Shown here: piece after piece, positions 1-12,395 of the stretch
How the letters are laid out: each line of letters begins with the position of its first letter
Numbering within the stretch: the first letter of the stretch is position 1
From: Blepharisma japonicum
Taxonomy: Eukaryota; Ciliophora; Heterotrichea; Heterotrichida; Blepharismidae
DNA length: 64,000 nucleotides
Direction: 5' to 3'
Assembly (NCBI GenBank): GCA_949751835.1
Contig: CATKHK010000100.1
Span: 1-64,000 of the forward strand
The notes under the pieces: generated by a model
Told to the model about the DNA's origin: nothing
Database searches by the model: none
The model's input: only the letters and a program-made list of their open reading frames with translations
Translations under genes and position numbers: made by a program

Positions 1-298
1 AACAGACATTTGAAATTTATAGAATCAAATTAATATCTGACAATTAAATATAAATATGACAAAATATAATCTCTTTAATAAAAAAGATAATTTTAATAAT
101 TTAGTTATGCTAAAGCCAAGTTTATTAGTCAGCATCTTCTGTAACCAAAATCAGGTATAAATAAACACCTTAGCGCATCAAATTACTCTAAACCAAGGCT
201 TTCTTGAATCTGTCATACCTTTCTTCTTTCTACAAATTGAACTTTTAACAATAAATCAGCTATCATAATTTACTATTCTACATTTTCAACAAATTTCT

Positions 299-1261
299 AT
301 GTCCTATAATTATAAAATGTCTGAATTATCGATAAGAGTAGAGGATATGAACGGCCAACAGAGCAAAATACAAGTATCAAACTCATGAATTTATGCTCAA
401 CTCCACAACAAATTTCTGGAAATGTTTGGAAGTCAAGCTGAATTATATGTGACTTTTGGGAATAATTATTTAACTGTTCGCACTCATGGAACTTTTACTT
501 TGAGTCGATTGAAGTTTACTGATAATTGTGTTATTCGTGTTCTTAAAGTGCAAAACTTAACAATAATAGTAGAGGATATGGAAAATAAATGGCAAACTCT
601 ACAAGTAAGCAGCTCCTGGACTTATACTCAACTTTACAATCAACTTGTGCAATTGTTTGGAAATCAAGGCGAATTAACTGTGAGTTTTGGAAATACGCAT
701 TTAAGTGTGGGCACTCATGGAACTGCTACTTTAAAAGAATTGGAATTTACTAATAATTGTATCATTCGTGTTGTTCAAGCGCCGAACTTTAATATAAGAA
801 TAGAGGATAAGAAGGGCCAACGACAAACGCTGCAAGTTTACAGCTCGTGGACTTATGCTCAACTTCACAACCAACTTGTGAAAATGTTTGGAAATCGAGG
901 TGAATTGACTGTAACTTTTGGGATGACAGATTTGAATGTGGGCACTCATGGAGTGACTACTTTAAAGCAATTGAAGTTTACTAATAATTGCCTTATTAGT
1001 GTTTTTCAAGAACCAATATTTACGATAAGAGTAGGGGATTCGGATGGCCAGCTGTACATATTAAATGTAGACTGCTCGTGGACTTATGCTCAACTTCACA
1101 GCAAATTCGTGAAAATGTTTGGGGATCAAGGCAGATTATCTGTGATTTTTGGAACAAGAATATTAAGTGTGAAGAATCAAGGAGCTCTTACTTTAGAGAA
1201 ATTGAAATTGACTTGCAATTGTGTCATTCGTGTTCTCCCTCGTATAGATGGAAGATTTTAA
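299..1261 (+). CDS. Protein of four tandem ubiquitin-fold-like repeats
   Basis: The 320-residue product is almost entirely four consecutive 77-residue repeats (about residues 10-86, 87-163, 164-240 and 241-317). Each follows one pattern: a short beta hairpin (xIxVEDxxG, TLQV), a helix carrying SWTYAQLHN and MFG, a strand around GELTVxFG, then LSVGTHG, TLKELxFTNNC and a last strand IRV. Length and order of elements match the ubiquitin beta-grasp fold, with L.VxFG and TL..L in the places of ubiquitin's LIFAG and TLSDYNI. There is no Gly-Gly between repeats or at the end, so it is not a processed polyubiquitin. TGA at 386-388 stands where the other repeats have the Trp of SWTY, so the gene must start upstream of it; ATG 299 is chosen and ATG 317 is possible. 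The fold call is by eye from spacing and is inference; no function is known to me. Confidence 0.8.
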
Positions 1262-2570
1262 GCATAATTAAGTTTTAAATTAATAATTTTAGATTTCGTT
1301 AAATAATTATTGGAGAATAAACATTGATTATTTCATTTTTGCTAGAAATTATATTTTTAAAGCAGCTTTTAATTTTAATGAATCTCTTGGTTAGCACAAT
1401 TGAGGCTTATTAGTAAAATTGCAGATGATCCATGTATAAACTTTTTTATAAAATATTAGTTGTACAAGGTTTCAATTTTAAATAAAGAGGTCTGCCATAT
1501 TTGTACTTAATTAATTAAAGATTCTTGAAATAAACTCATATCTATAATAATAAAATCAGTAATCCAACATAGGAAATAGTTCCTAATTTACTTTTGCACG
1601 TGCTTGCAAGCAATAATGAATTTTAAGGAAATATTCAGTTCCTGGCAGATAGAATATTTTCTACATTATCATTGCATTATCGAGTATTAGAAATCATAAA
1701 TTAATATCCAACATTCCTCATGCTCCTTTATAAGCCTACGAATTTTTTTCTTGCATTCAAATATAGTCAGTTGGGATTTTTACTCACAGTAGATCATCTT
1801 ACTGGTTCTATATAACTTTGAATGAAAATCTATGAATTTTATCTTTTATAATCTAAATATTGCTTTAGAAAAACAGTTATGACAAATGATAAGGAAAGAG
1901 TTTATGTTTAACTGATAATTATATTCTTTGTGAGTAGTTATTTCATGCACACCCTGGAATATTTAAGAGCTACTTTCCGATATGGAGCGTTAAGAAATCC
2001 TTAATTTTTTGAAAATTCATTAAAGAAAGCAAAATTTAATTATATTCATTAAATGTTCGAAGTTTTTCCCTGCTTTGGAAGGCATTTTCTCTCAAATTAT
2101 GGTGAGTTTTCTGCTTTTTTAACTGAAGTCTAGTCAAAAGCTCATTTTTTAGCGTGTCAGTTATCCTAGAAGCAAAATTGATATGCAAATCTTTTGATTT
2201 ATAATATATTCATTCAATTGGAATAAAGAAAGAGTTGCTTTTTAACTTCAAACTTTGAGCTCATTGCCTTCTAATGAACACTAAATTTTAAAAATATTTC
2301 TAATGCCATACCTGAGTCAAGTTCATTTTATATTTTTACAACTTAAATAATTGATTTTTCATAAAATATTTTAATAGCAGCTGATAAGGCTTAGGCTAAA
2401 ATTGGAATAAATAGAGACATAAAAATTAATTTATTTCTTGTCTATCAAAAATAATTATTTTTGACTATTAAAGTAATGTAAAAAATTTTAAAAATATTTT
2501 TATGCTTACTGATGATTAAATTTAAAACTTTAATTGCTTGGCATTACCATCTAATTTTTTTAAATAAAAG
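1262..2570. other. AT-rich intergenic stretch
   Basis: No open frame of useful length is visible on either strand, even with TGA read as Trp. It lies between the repeat-protein gene and the first decayed Ca2+-ATPase fragment. Such a long gap is unusual beside the dense gene block after 16.6 kb and may hold unrecognisably decayed gene copies. Confidence 0.5.
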
Positions 2571-2870
2571 ATAACCCATCTATATATGATAAAAACAGAT
2601 CCCAGTGGCAGGCACAACTAAGCCATTGCTCAACACTAAGCCCTCCTTGATATTTACACTCCAGCTAATAATTTTATTATAAGAAGCAGAATACTCAAAA
2701 TATATATTGAGTCCTAATAATGCTTTATTAAAACTTTTTAAAACACAGAACTACCATTTATATTGCAGTTTTTTTGATCTCACAAACTATCCACTTTTAA
2801 GATTATATCAAAAATCCTTCCTGTGCAATATATTTTGAGGCAATTAATAAAATTGATTTATTGTTAAGCT
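2571..2870 (-). pseudogene. Decayed 3' fragment of a Ca2+-ATPase gene
   Basis: On the plus strand the text at 2571-2650 follows the 3' coding end of the intact ATPase gene at 3374-6547 (its antisense at 3433-3520). The best block is AAGCCATTGCTCAAC followed by TAAG, which encodes the conserved C-terminal VEQWL segment on the minus strand. Weaker matches go on to about 2870 (a decayed copy of the segment at about 3590-3660). The frame is broken many times and no upstream part remains, so this is the tail of a lost array member. The outer limits are approximate. Confidence 0.55.
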
Positions 2871-3373
2871 TTCTGTTTAAATTTAATAATATTTTACTAC
2901 TCAAAATTTATGTTCATAGTTCTTCTCAAGAGAAGAAGGCCAATCTTCATACTTATATCTATCCCTATTCAAAGCAAGAAGAGTTTAAATTGAAAATTTC
3001 TCAATGAGACCAATTTTATTTCAAGCTATGCGATTTAGCTTCTTAGATTAATAGAGCCTAATGCACTTTATAGGTCTTTCTATAATCAATTTGTAGCATG
3101 CTAACGTAGATTTGTCTTTATTCAAATAATGCATGTCTTGCAGTTACCAAGATAAATTATAAAAATGTTATGGGCAATAGACTTCATGGTTATTCCCCTT
3201 CTTATTAAATAATAAATTTATGCAAAAGCTTAGCTTTACTATTGATAATAAACTAAGAGAAAAATTGGTAGTTATTATTGAATTATGGTAATTTTTATGA
3301 ATTAATTACTATAAAGCCAATAATAAAAAATAATTTAGACTTATTATTTCTGCGCATGATGGCTCTTAAGGTT
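2871..3373. other. Intergenic stretch with no visible gene
   Basis: AT-rich and without an open frame. It separates the decayed ATPase tail from the stop codon of the first intact ATPase gene. I see no repeat or RNA gene in it. Confidence 0.45.
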
Positions 3374-6300
3374 TTAGCTTCCATTACGATTTCTGCTTTC
3401 AACATCAGTAAAAACCTTGGTAATAAAAACGATCACCCATCTTCACACGATAGATAATAGCCCCCATGCAATACAAATAAGCCATTGCTCAACGGTAAGT
3501 CCATCTAAATGGCAATCTATGATCTGGCCGCCAGCTTCTATCAAAATAACTTGCACCCAAAAAATAATAAACCAGATTAATACAAAGGGCCAGCTTTTCA
3601 CAATATTTGATAAAACCCAAATCTCGTCTTGCAATTTCCTACAGTTAAATCCATTAAAAAGCTGGAATAATACGAAAACATTAAAAATGAAGGTCATCAT
3701 CCTACTCGGGCCTATTTCATCGTGGTTATAGAAGTAATAATAATATTTATCACCATTGGGTTTATAATTTCTTCCTGATATTACATAATCACTGTTATCT
3801 GGGTTGTATCAAATTCTTTTACCAGTCCCATACTCAGGAATAAAATCTTCCCCATCAAATGTCATAGCGAATAATATCGCTAATTGCATAATAGCTTGGC
3901 CGAAAATATGTTTGAACATTGTTGGCGTTATAATAGAATGTGAGATACTTTGAGACTTTCTACTTAGCAAATTATCTGTTGGAGGTTCAGTTACAAGAGC
4001 AATAGAAGCAAAAGTGTCCATAATAATATTAACCCAAATAAGCTGGATTGCTGATAAAGGGGATTGCTCAATTACAATTACTCCGACAATTGCGAGGGTT
4101 ACAGCTACTATATTTACTGTAAGCTGGAATTGAATAAACTTTTGGATGTTATCATAAATATTCCTTCCCCATTTTGCAGTACATATAACTGAGTTAAAAT
4201 TATCATCAAGTAAAATGATATCAGCGGCTTCTTGAGCTAGTCCAGTCCCTGCAATTCCCATCGCAATTCCAACACTTGCATTTTTAAGAGCAGGTGCATC
4301 ATTGGTTCCATCACCTACAACTGCAACAGTGCTTCCCATTTGCTTAAGTCCAGTCACAAGTGCATATTTATCTTCAGGTTGAAATCTTGCCAGAACATCA
4401 AGATGCTCTATAATTTTTTTAAAATTTTCAAAGTTCCCAACAACATCATTTCTCACATTTCTATTTCCAGCATTTTCTAAATTTCTTTGGCAAGCACAAG
4501 TTTCAGTCTTGCATATTTCGCAAACAACGCCTCCTATTTCTTTCCTGAAGTCTTCTCCAGTCATAGTTATGCTATTATCATCTGCAATTCCAATGCTTCT
4601 TGCAATAGTTAAGGCAGTTGTAGGGCTATCTCCAGTCATCAATCTGACTTTTATTTGAGCATTTTTGAATATTTGGATTGCATCAGGTACCTCATCTCTT
4701 GGAGGATCACAAATTCCGAAAATCCCAATTAAATTGAGTTTTTTCTTTTCCAAAACTGGGACTCCATTTTCATCGAGTTCATTTAATTTCTCCATATCAT
4801 TCTCAGTCAGGTCTTTAAAAGCAATTGCTATTGTTCTTAAGCCCTGTCTAGCCATATTTTCAACATCTTTCTTTAGTTGACTCTTTCCATCTTCCTTAAC
4901 CTCTACTAAAGCTGCATCCAAAGTGAGAATTTTTTTGCTAGATTCTACAAGATATTCAGGAGCTCCAATTACATATATCCTTGCCAGGTCTTCAGAATAT
5001 TTTACAATTGTGCTATTTCTATTTCTTTTTGAAGAAAATGGGTTTGCTTTTAAAATATTACTAATAAATTTTTGCCTAACATTGATATAATCCTTATGTC
5101 CAAGCATTAATAGCATTTTTATCATAGCGAGCTCAGTTTTTGAGCCAATTTCTTTATCATTTTCAAACCTTGCGGAGGTAGTCAAGCATATTGCGTCTTT
5201 TAAGATACCGAAGTAGTCTGAATGTTTTTCAGGGATATCTTTCAGTCTAGAACTTTCAATTATTTTTCCATCAGCAGAGTAGCTTTGGACTTCCATAAAA
5301 TTTTTTGTTAAAGTTCCAGTTTTATCTGCGCAAATGCAGTCTATTCCTCCCATAATTTCGTAATTGTAAAATTTTTTTACTAAGGTTTGCTCTTTTTGCA
5401 TTTTTCTTATAGAATAGGCCATGGATACTGCAAAGGCCAATGGTAAACCTTCTGGAATAGCTACAGCAATAACGCTAATTCCTACAATGATAAAATAGAT
5501 TAGATCACCAACGCCATTTTCAGTGCTCCAATCATTCTTTCCAGTTCCAAGCTGTATAAAAAATCTTGCCCATAATACAATAATTACCAAGCACCCTGCC
5601 ATCAAAGCTAAGCGTAAAATTTTATCAGTAAGGACTTTTAGTTTTATCTCTAAAGGAGTCATTTCATCATCTTGTTCAACAAGCCTTGAGATTCTACCTT
5701 CTGTTGAGTAAATCCCAATAGCAATTACTATCATTGTTCCGCTTCCTTCTACTACATTAGTTCCTGATATTACAACAGGTGAAGGTATTTCTCTTTTAGC
5801 GTTTTCTACTTGAACTTGGGCTCCTTTTCTGATAAATTCTTGAAATCTTTTTAAGCATTCTTCATGGCTTTCTTTATTGACATTGTTATTTTCTCCTGTA
5901 AGTAAAAACTCATTTGTTTGGAGACCATCAGAATGAATAAGAATTCCATCAGCTGGAATTATATCTCCTTGGGCCAGTTTGACTATATCCCCCACCAAAA
6001 TTTCGCTTGGGTGTAAAGATTTGAGCATGCAATCTCTTAATACTGTAATTGTTTCCTTATTTTTATAAAGATTTCTATACTTAGCAATATCTTTTTGCTT
6101 TAAATAATTGCAAGTAGAAGTTGCAAGAACTATAATAAGAACAGTCATAATAATTGAAAACCCTTCAAACCATGTAGAACCTGGATGATGATTTTTTTTT
6201 ATGTCTCCAATAATCAGACTAAGTATCCCCATAAGTAAAAAAATCTTAAGAATTTTATTTCTAAATGCACACCTGCAAAGTTCCCAAAAAGTACTAAAGT

Positions 6301-6547
6301 GTTTTTCTTCTCTTTTATTTGTGCCATATGCAGCTATTCTCTTTTCCAATCCGCTATTAGAACTAAGACCTTGGCGAAAATCAACACCTAATAGCTCTTG
6401 GAATTTTTCAATTCCGCCGTATCTTTCAATTGCTGCGATTTCTTCATCGAACTTTCTGTAGGTATAAGCATCTACTAGGTTCATTAATACTTCTTTAGGG
6501 ACCAATTTTGATGATTCTATGAGGTGTCTTGACGTTTGCTCAGTCAT
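3374..6547 (-). CDS. Plasma-membrane-type Ca2+-ATPase, divergent copy A
   Basis: A P-type (P2B) calcium pump of 1057 residues, which would export Ca2+ from the cytosol at the cost of ATP. Visible marks: LTGE in the actuator domain, PEGLPL in transmembrane segment 4, the phosphorylation site CADKTGTLT with Asp408, MTGDS and GDGTNDAP in the P domain, and the segment-6 motif WVNIIMDTFASIAL. The frame runs through in-frame TGA at 3809 (RI-Trp-YNP) and near the C-terminus (IV-Trp-RW) to TAA at 3374. It is the least conserved of the three: it differs from copies B and C throughout, and its last 15 or so residues are unrelated to theirs. The tail after the last membrane segment is short, so no obvious calmodulin-binding domain like that of animal PMCAs is seen. 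It starts MTEQTSR like its paralogues. No intron needed. Confidence 0.93.
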
Positions 6548-6969
6548 TTATTAATTATTAGCCTTTTAAAATTTTCATAAATAAATCAATCTGTAAGGCA
6601 CTGAGCAAGGCAAATTAGTTAAGAAATAACTAAGACATGCTTCTTCTAGCAGCAAATTTGACCTATTTTATATTTTATATATCATCACTAAGAAGTTTTA
6701 TGAAGAACAGTCAAGGTTCTTAAGGTGCATGATAGTTCTATAATTTCAAGGTAAAAATAGATAGGCATTTATTTCTCATTTTATAACTGACAAATCATAG
6801 ACATCAAGTGCCTAAGGTTTCTTACTTAATTTCATGCATCATTATATATAAAAGCTCTAAAATGCTTAAGGAAAGGTAAATCATTAGCCTCTTTATTTAT
6901 TATATTGACAAGACATATTTTTATTTTTACATATATAGGGTCATTAAACTATATAAATACTCCTTTTAG
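6548..6969. other. Intergenic stretch upstream of ATPase copy A
   Basis: AT-rich. It should hold the promoter of copy A, but no motif can be singled out. No open frame. Confidence 0.4.
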
Positions 6970-7120
6970 CTTTTTTAAGCTTGGCTCGTCCCCTTTTGGG
7001 ATATAATGATGTGAAATTACATTAGGCTTTGTCATTTCTTTTCCAAGACTGGGAGCTCATTTTTCTTAATTTTTTCAGTTTTTCCCAATCATCTTAATTG
7101 ATTTTGAGCTTGGCCATATA
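6970..7120 (-). pseudogene. Decayed internal fragment of a Ca2+-ATPase gene
   Basis: The plus-strand text around TCTTTTCCAAGACTGGGAG (about 7036) matches the antisense of the segment coding for VLEKK in the ATPases (about 4745 in copy A, 9268 in copy B). The match reaches upstream over the stretch for the GIFGICDPPR region with many changes, for example GATATAATGATGTGAAATTAC against GATCACAAATTCCG. No reading frame survives. It is a second relic of a lost array member, with approximate limits. Confidence 0.5.
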
Positions 7121-7269
7121 GGAATCGTTTGATAAAGGGGAATAAGAAAAAACAATTTTATTTACTGTGTGTTTTTGGCTCATATTTTCTAAATATTTAG
7201 ATAATTTGTAAATTATTGAAATTTTAAGTTTTCACAGAAAGAGGTTACTTATTTATGAGCTATACTCTA

Positions 7270-7609
7270 TTTAGCTCTTTTATTTAGCTTTAGACTTACA
7301 TTGCTGCTTTATTATTGAAATTTTGCTAGAGATTTTTTAAATCAATACCCATGGACACTTTTGAGATTCTTACTCCCCATCCTAAAACAATCATCATTTT
7401 TATTCCTTAATGATTGCGCATTTACTGATGAGCATGCAAAAGTCTTAGTTAATTTGAAAAATATATGAAGAATTCTTTTGAATAGAAACTTATTGATGGA
7501 ATAAGGCAAAAAATACCTAATAGATTCTCCGATTGAAAGTATCGAACTTGGATACCAAGGTTTGAGTAAAGATCCTGAAAGATTATTCACTTTAGAAGAA
7601 GCATTATAA
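7270..7609 (+). pseudogene. Possible broken coding segment of unknown family
   Basis: One plus-strand frame stays open for about 110 codons if TGA is Trp, except for a single internal TAA near 7502. It reads like real protein, with segments such as NDCAFTDEHAKVLVNLKNIW and, after the stop, SPIESIELGYQGLSKDPERL, and closes with TAA at 7607. No start codon is clear and no 15-nt intron with GTA...TAG would remove the TAA. It is probably a decayed gene or exon fragment. The overlapping minus-strand frame at 7342-7590 looks less protein-like. I do not recognise the family. Confidence 0.3.
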
Positions 7610-7825
7610 ATATCAATTTAAATTCTTAAATCTTTTTAAAAACATTTCTGTAACCAGCAGTAAACTATGAGCAGAAATTTATTTCAAATGCTTTATTTCA
7701 TAGCGTATTTCAATTGTCTTTTAAATGATATTCTCAATATTATTATCCTTATTATAAAATATCAATTTAATTTTGAAAATTTAGCTTTTGCTTTAATTAT
7801 TGAATAGAATTAAAAACAATAATAA

Positions 7826-10800
7826 TTAAGGATTATAATTGCTTGACACATGGTGTTTAAGGCTTTGACTTCCTTTATGAATACTACTCGCAAGGTGAGT
7901 AGCAGTTTTAGTATCATCAACATGTATTTCATGTTTAAAAGGAATTAAAACTATTACTCATCTTCACACAATAGGTACAAATCCCCATGCAATACTAATG
8001 AACCACTGCTCAACAGTAAGTCCATCCAAATGGCAATTCATGGCCCAGCTACCAACTTCGACCATAATAACTTGTACTCCAAAAGTAAGAAACCAGATAA
8101 ATACAAAAAGTCAGCTTTTCGTAATATTTGATAAAATCCAAGTCTCATCCAACAATTTCCTGGAGTTTACTTCGTTAAAAAGTTGAAATAATACAAAAAC
8201 ATTGAAAATAAAAGTCATCATCCTGCTTGGGCCTATATCTGGGTCGTTATATAAGTCATAGTAATCTTTGTCACCATTGAAATAATAATCTCTTCCTGAT
8301 CTTACATAATCGCTACTTCTTGGGTTATATAAAATTCTTTTCCCTGATCCATATTCAGGAATAAAATATTCTCCTGCATACATCATAGCGAATAATATGG
8401 CGCATTGAATGGCTGCTTGACCGAAAATGTGCTTGAACATTCTTGAAGTGATAATAAAATCTGACATATTGTGAGGCTTTCTACTTAGCAAAGCATCTGT
8501 TGGAGGCTCAGTTGCAAGAGCGAGAGATGCCAAAGTGTCCATAATGAGATTAACCCAAAGAAGCTGAATTGCTGTTAAAGGAGATTGCTTAATTGTAACT
8601 GCTCCAACAATTGCGCAAGTTACAGCTACTACATTTACAGTAAGCTGGAATTGAATAAACCTTTGGATATTATCATAAATGCTTCTTCCCCACTTGACAG
8701 CTTTTACAATTGAGCTAAAATTATCATCGAGTAAAATAATATCAGCGACTTCTTGAGCTAACTCAGTTCCTGCAATTCCCATTGCAAACCCAACACTTGC
8801 CTTTTTAAGAGCAGGCGCATCATTGGTGCCATCTCCTGTAACAGCAACAATGCTTCCCATTTGTTTAAGTCCAGTCACAAGTGTATATTTATCTTCAGGC
8901 TGAGACCTTGCCAAAACATCAAGATGCCCGATGACTTTTTTGAAATTTTCAAAATTTCCAACAACGTCATTTCTCACTTTTCTATCTCCAGCCTTTTTCG
9001 AATTTCTAGGACAATCACAAAGCTCAGTCTTGCATTCTTCACATACAACGCCTCCTACTTCTTTTCTGAAATCTTCTCCAATCATAGCTATACTGTTATC
9101 ATCTGCGATTCCAATGCTTCTTGCAATAGCTAAGGCAGTTATAGGATTATCTCCAGTCACCATTCGGACCTTTATTTGCGCTTTTTTACAAGCTTGAATT
9201 GCATCAGGCACCTCATTTCTTGGAGGATCATAAATTCCGAAAATCCCAATAAGGTTTAGTCCTTTCTTTTCTAGGACTGGGACTCCATTTTTATCGACTT
9301 CCTTTAGTTTCTCCATATCGTCCTCAGTCAAGTCTTTAAAAGCAATTCCTAGTGTTCTTAAACCCTGTCCAGCCATAGTTTCAATATCTCTCTTTAGTTG
9401 ATACCTTCTATCTTCCTCAACATCTGCTAATGTTGCATCCAAAGTGAGAATTCTTTTGCTAGATTCTACTAGGTATTCAGAAGCTCCGACTACATATATT
9501 CTTGTCAGGTCTTCAGCATATTTTACAATTGTGCTACCTCTTTTTCTTTTCGAAGCAAATGGGTTGGTTACTAAAGTATGATTAATAAAATTTTGCCTAA
9601 CTTTCATATAATCATTATGTCCAAGCATTACAAGCAATTTGATCATAGCAAGCTCGGTTTTTGAGCCAATTTCTTTATCATCTTCAAGCCTTGCGGAGGT
9701 AGTTAAGCATATTGCGTCTTTTAAGAAATCGAAATAGTCTGTATGTTTTTCAAAGATATCCTTTAGCTTAGAAATGTCAATTAGTTTTCCATCAACAGAA
9801 TATCTTTGGACTTCCATTAAATTTTTGGTTAAAGTTCCTGTTTTATCTGAGCAAATGCAATCTGCTCCTCCCATAGTTTCGCAAGCATGAAGTCTTTTTA
9901 CTAAGTTTTGTTCCGTTTGCATTTTTCTTACGGAATAAGCTAGGGATATAGTGACAGCCAACGGTAGCCCTTCTGGAATAGCGACAGCAATAACAGTGAT
10001 TCCTACAATGACTGCATCAATTAAGTCAGTAATACTGTCTCCGGTGCTCCACTCATTATTTCCAGTTCCCAGCTCGATAAAGAACCTTAGCCATAAAATC
10101 AAAACTACAAAGCCTCCTGCCATCAGCCCTAATCCTGAAATTTTATCAGCAAGATTTTCAAGCTTAATTTCTAAAGGAGTCTGCTCATCATCTTGTTCAG
10201 TAAGATCTGTAAGTCTGCCTTCTTTTGAGTTGCTCCCAACAGCAATGGCTACCATTATTCCGCTTCCTTCTACTACATTAGTTCCTGATATTACAACAGG
10301 TGAGGGGATTTCTCTTTTTGCGTGGTCTCCTTCTGCTCGAGTTCCTTTTTTGAGAAAATCTTTAAGTCTTTTTAAGCACTCTTCATGACCTTCTTTCTCG
10401 ACATTGTCGTTTTCTCCTGTAAGAGCAGACTCATTTGTTTGGAGACGTTCAGCTTTTATGAGTATCCCATCAGCTGGAATTATTTCACCTTGCACAAGTT
10501 TTACTATGTCTCCGACTAAAATATCGCTTGGGTGTAAAGACTTGAACTCTCCATCCCTTAGTACTGTGATTAGTGCCCTATTTTTATGAAAACTTCTGAG
10601 CTCAGCAAATTTTTTTTGCTTTAAATAATTATTAACAGAAGTAACCATGACCACAATAAAAACAGCCATAAGAATGGCAAACCCCTCAATCCAGCCATAC
10701 TCTGGATGATCTTCTAATGTAGCTCCAATCACTAGACTAAGTGCTCCCATAAATAAAAGAATTCTAAGAATTTTATCTCTTAGTGCATCCCAGCAAAGTT

Positions 10801-11065
10801 CGCAAAAAGTATCAAGCCTTTTTTCTTCTCTTTTATTTATGCCATATGCAGCTATTCTCTCTTCAAAATTGCTATCAGAATTAAGACCTTGGCGAAAATT
10901 AACATCCAATAGCTCTTGAAAATTTTCGATTCCGCCACGATCCTCAATTCTGGCAATTTCTTCATCGAACTTTCTGTCCATATAAGTATCTACTAACTGA
11001 ATTAATTCTTTTTTAGGGACCAAACTTGATTGCTCTATGAGACCTCTTGATGTCTGCTCAGTCAT
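7826..11065 (-). CDS. Plasma-membrane-type Ca2+-ATPase, copy B
   Basis: A P2B calcium pump of 1079 residues and close paralogue of copy C. Motifs are canonical: LTGE, PEGLPL, CSDKTGTLT with phosphorylated Asp407, MVTGDNP, TGDGTNDAPAL, and WVNLIMDTLASLALATEPP in membrane segment 6, which carries Ca2+ ligands in this family. In-frame TGA is Trp three times near the C-terminus (KS-Trp-LF, IV-Trp-R-Trp-VI), and the frame closes at TAA 7826-7828. The P domain holds an unusual cysteine cluster, C675-x2-C678-x4-C683-x-C685, shared with the paralogues. The C-terminus after the last membrane segment is only about 40 residues and basic. Lying head to tail with copies A and C, it clearly arose by tandem duplication. 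Start chosen at the shared MTEQTSRGLI. Confidence 0.95.
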
Positions 11066-12395
11066 TTATATAAGTTTAATTATTAGCCTTTAATTCTTCT
11101 AAAAATAAATCAATGCATAAGGGATTGCACAAGGCAAATTATTTATGAAAATATTAAGCTCTGCTTCTCTAGCTGAAAATTAACTTAGAAGCAAGTTGAT
11201 AATATTTTTTAAGTTACCGGTATAAATTAATTAGTTCTTATAAGATTTTGTAAGGAATTTGCAGAAATCTTAGCTTAAGTCGCTTGCTAACTCATTGGTG
11301 AATTAACCTTATCATCGGAATTTTCAGCAGATTATTAAAATTATATAGCTTATAATAACATAATAGCATTAAATATTAAAAGAAGCATCTAGAGAGAAAT
11401 CCGTTTAGATTTTGTTGTTTTTAAGAGTGGCTTTATTGATTAAGAAAATTTCAAGTGATGAAAAATTCTTTTTTTAAACCAGAAAATTTTTATTTAAATT
11501 ATTGTTCCTCTACAGACTTTTCAGAACTTTACAATTTTAGAGAAATATGCCTGTGGCTTCTGAACTAGTAGTTTTTATTAAGTTTCTAGATATTTCTCAA
11601 TCTAATTAGGCTGATTCAACTTTTGAATATTCTCTTGTTGAGTAAAATAATTTTTAGGGCTAAAAATGGCTAAAAATAACCAGTAAAGCTAAATACAAGG
11701 AGAAATAAAGAAAACTTAAATTTTAGTCTTACTTTAGACGCACTAAATCATAAAAGACAGTCTTATTTAATTGTAAATTTCTCTGTGAGCTACTTTTTGA
11801 GATACTGCCGATGAGAATATTAGTTTAAATAATTTATTAAATATCAAATTTTTTGTTGAGAAATCGTTCTTTAAATCTAACCGTAAAGCCATCATTAATA
11901 AAGAAGCTTTAGCATTTTGTTGACTTATAGCTAGCCAGAAAAATAATCATAATCTGAAATGTAATTTTATTTTATATAATGGCTTACTTATTGCACAAAA
12001 ATGGTGTTTCAGCGACAAGTCCCATTAATATTTTGACTCAAAATTACCCCAAAGTGCATTAATCTTTCAATGATTTAATTTTAGCCTATCCCAGTCGCAT
12101 TTAACAATTTATGGAGTATAAAAATCTTCATTAGGATTATGAAAGCCATTTATTTAAAAGTTTAATTTCAGCAAATAAATAAAATAGAAAAAAGGAATAA
12201 ATTGAGCACTATTTATTAATTTAATCTGCTTTCACAATTTAACTTATTTCTTCATTTAAATCTTATTTTAGCATTTATAACTGTCTATATTATTAGCCAA
12301 ATTACTGCTAAAAGAAGTCCCAGATATTTATTATTAATTTATAACACAGTTTTTATTAAAATCGAATTATAATTAGTTAATAATCCAGAAGATTA
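11066..12395. other. Long AT-rich spacer between ATPase copies B and C
   Basis: No open frame, RNA gene or convincing ATPase fragment is visible. At about 1.3 kb it is long for this genome, as are the other spacers of the array. Confidence 0.45.

Noticed and set aside
7342-7590. 82-codon minus-strand frame upstream of ATPase copy B
   Set aside because: It is antisense to a more protein-like plus-strand relic and has no likeness to the ATPase N-terminus.
9951-10388. Long plus-strand open frames inside the Ca2+-ATPase genes (also at 14602-15198)
   Set aside because: They are antisense shadows of the strongly conserved pump frames: Ser/Thr/Ile-rich, no homology, and they recur at matching places in copies B and C.
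11940-12130. A further decayed ATPase tail in the spacer between copies B and C
   Set aside because: Only short scattered resemblance (for example around 12000-12030), no better than chance in AT-rich DNA.
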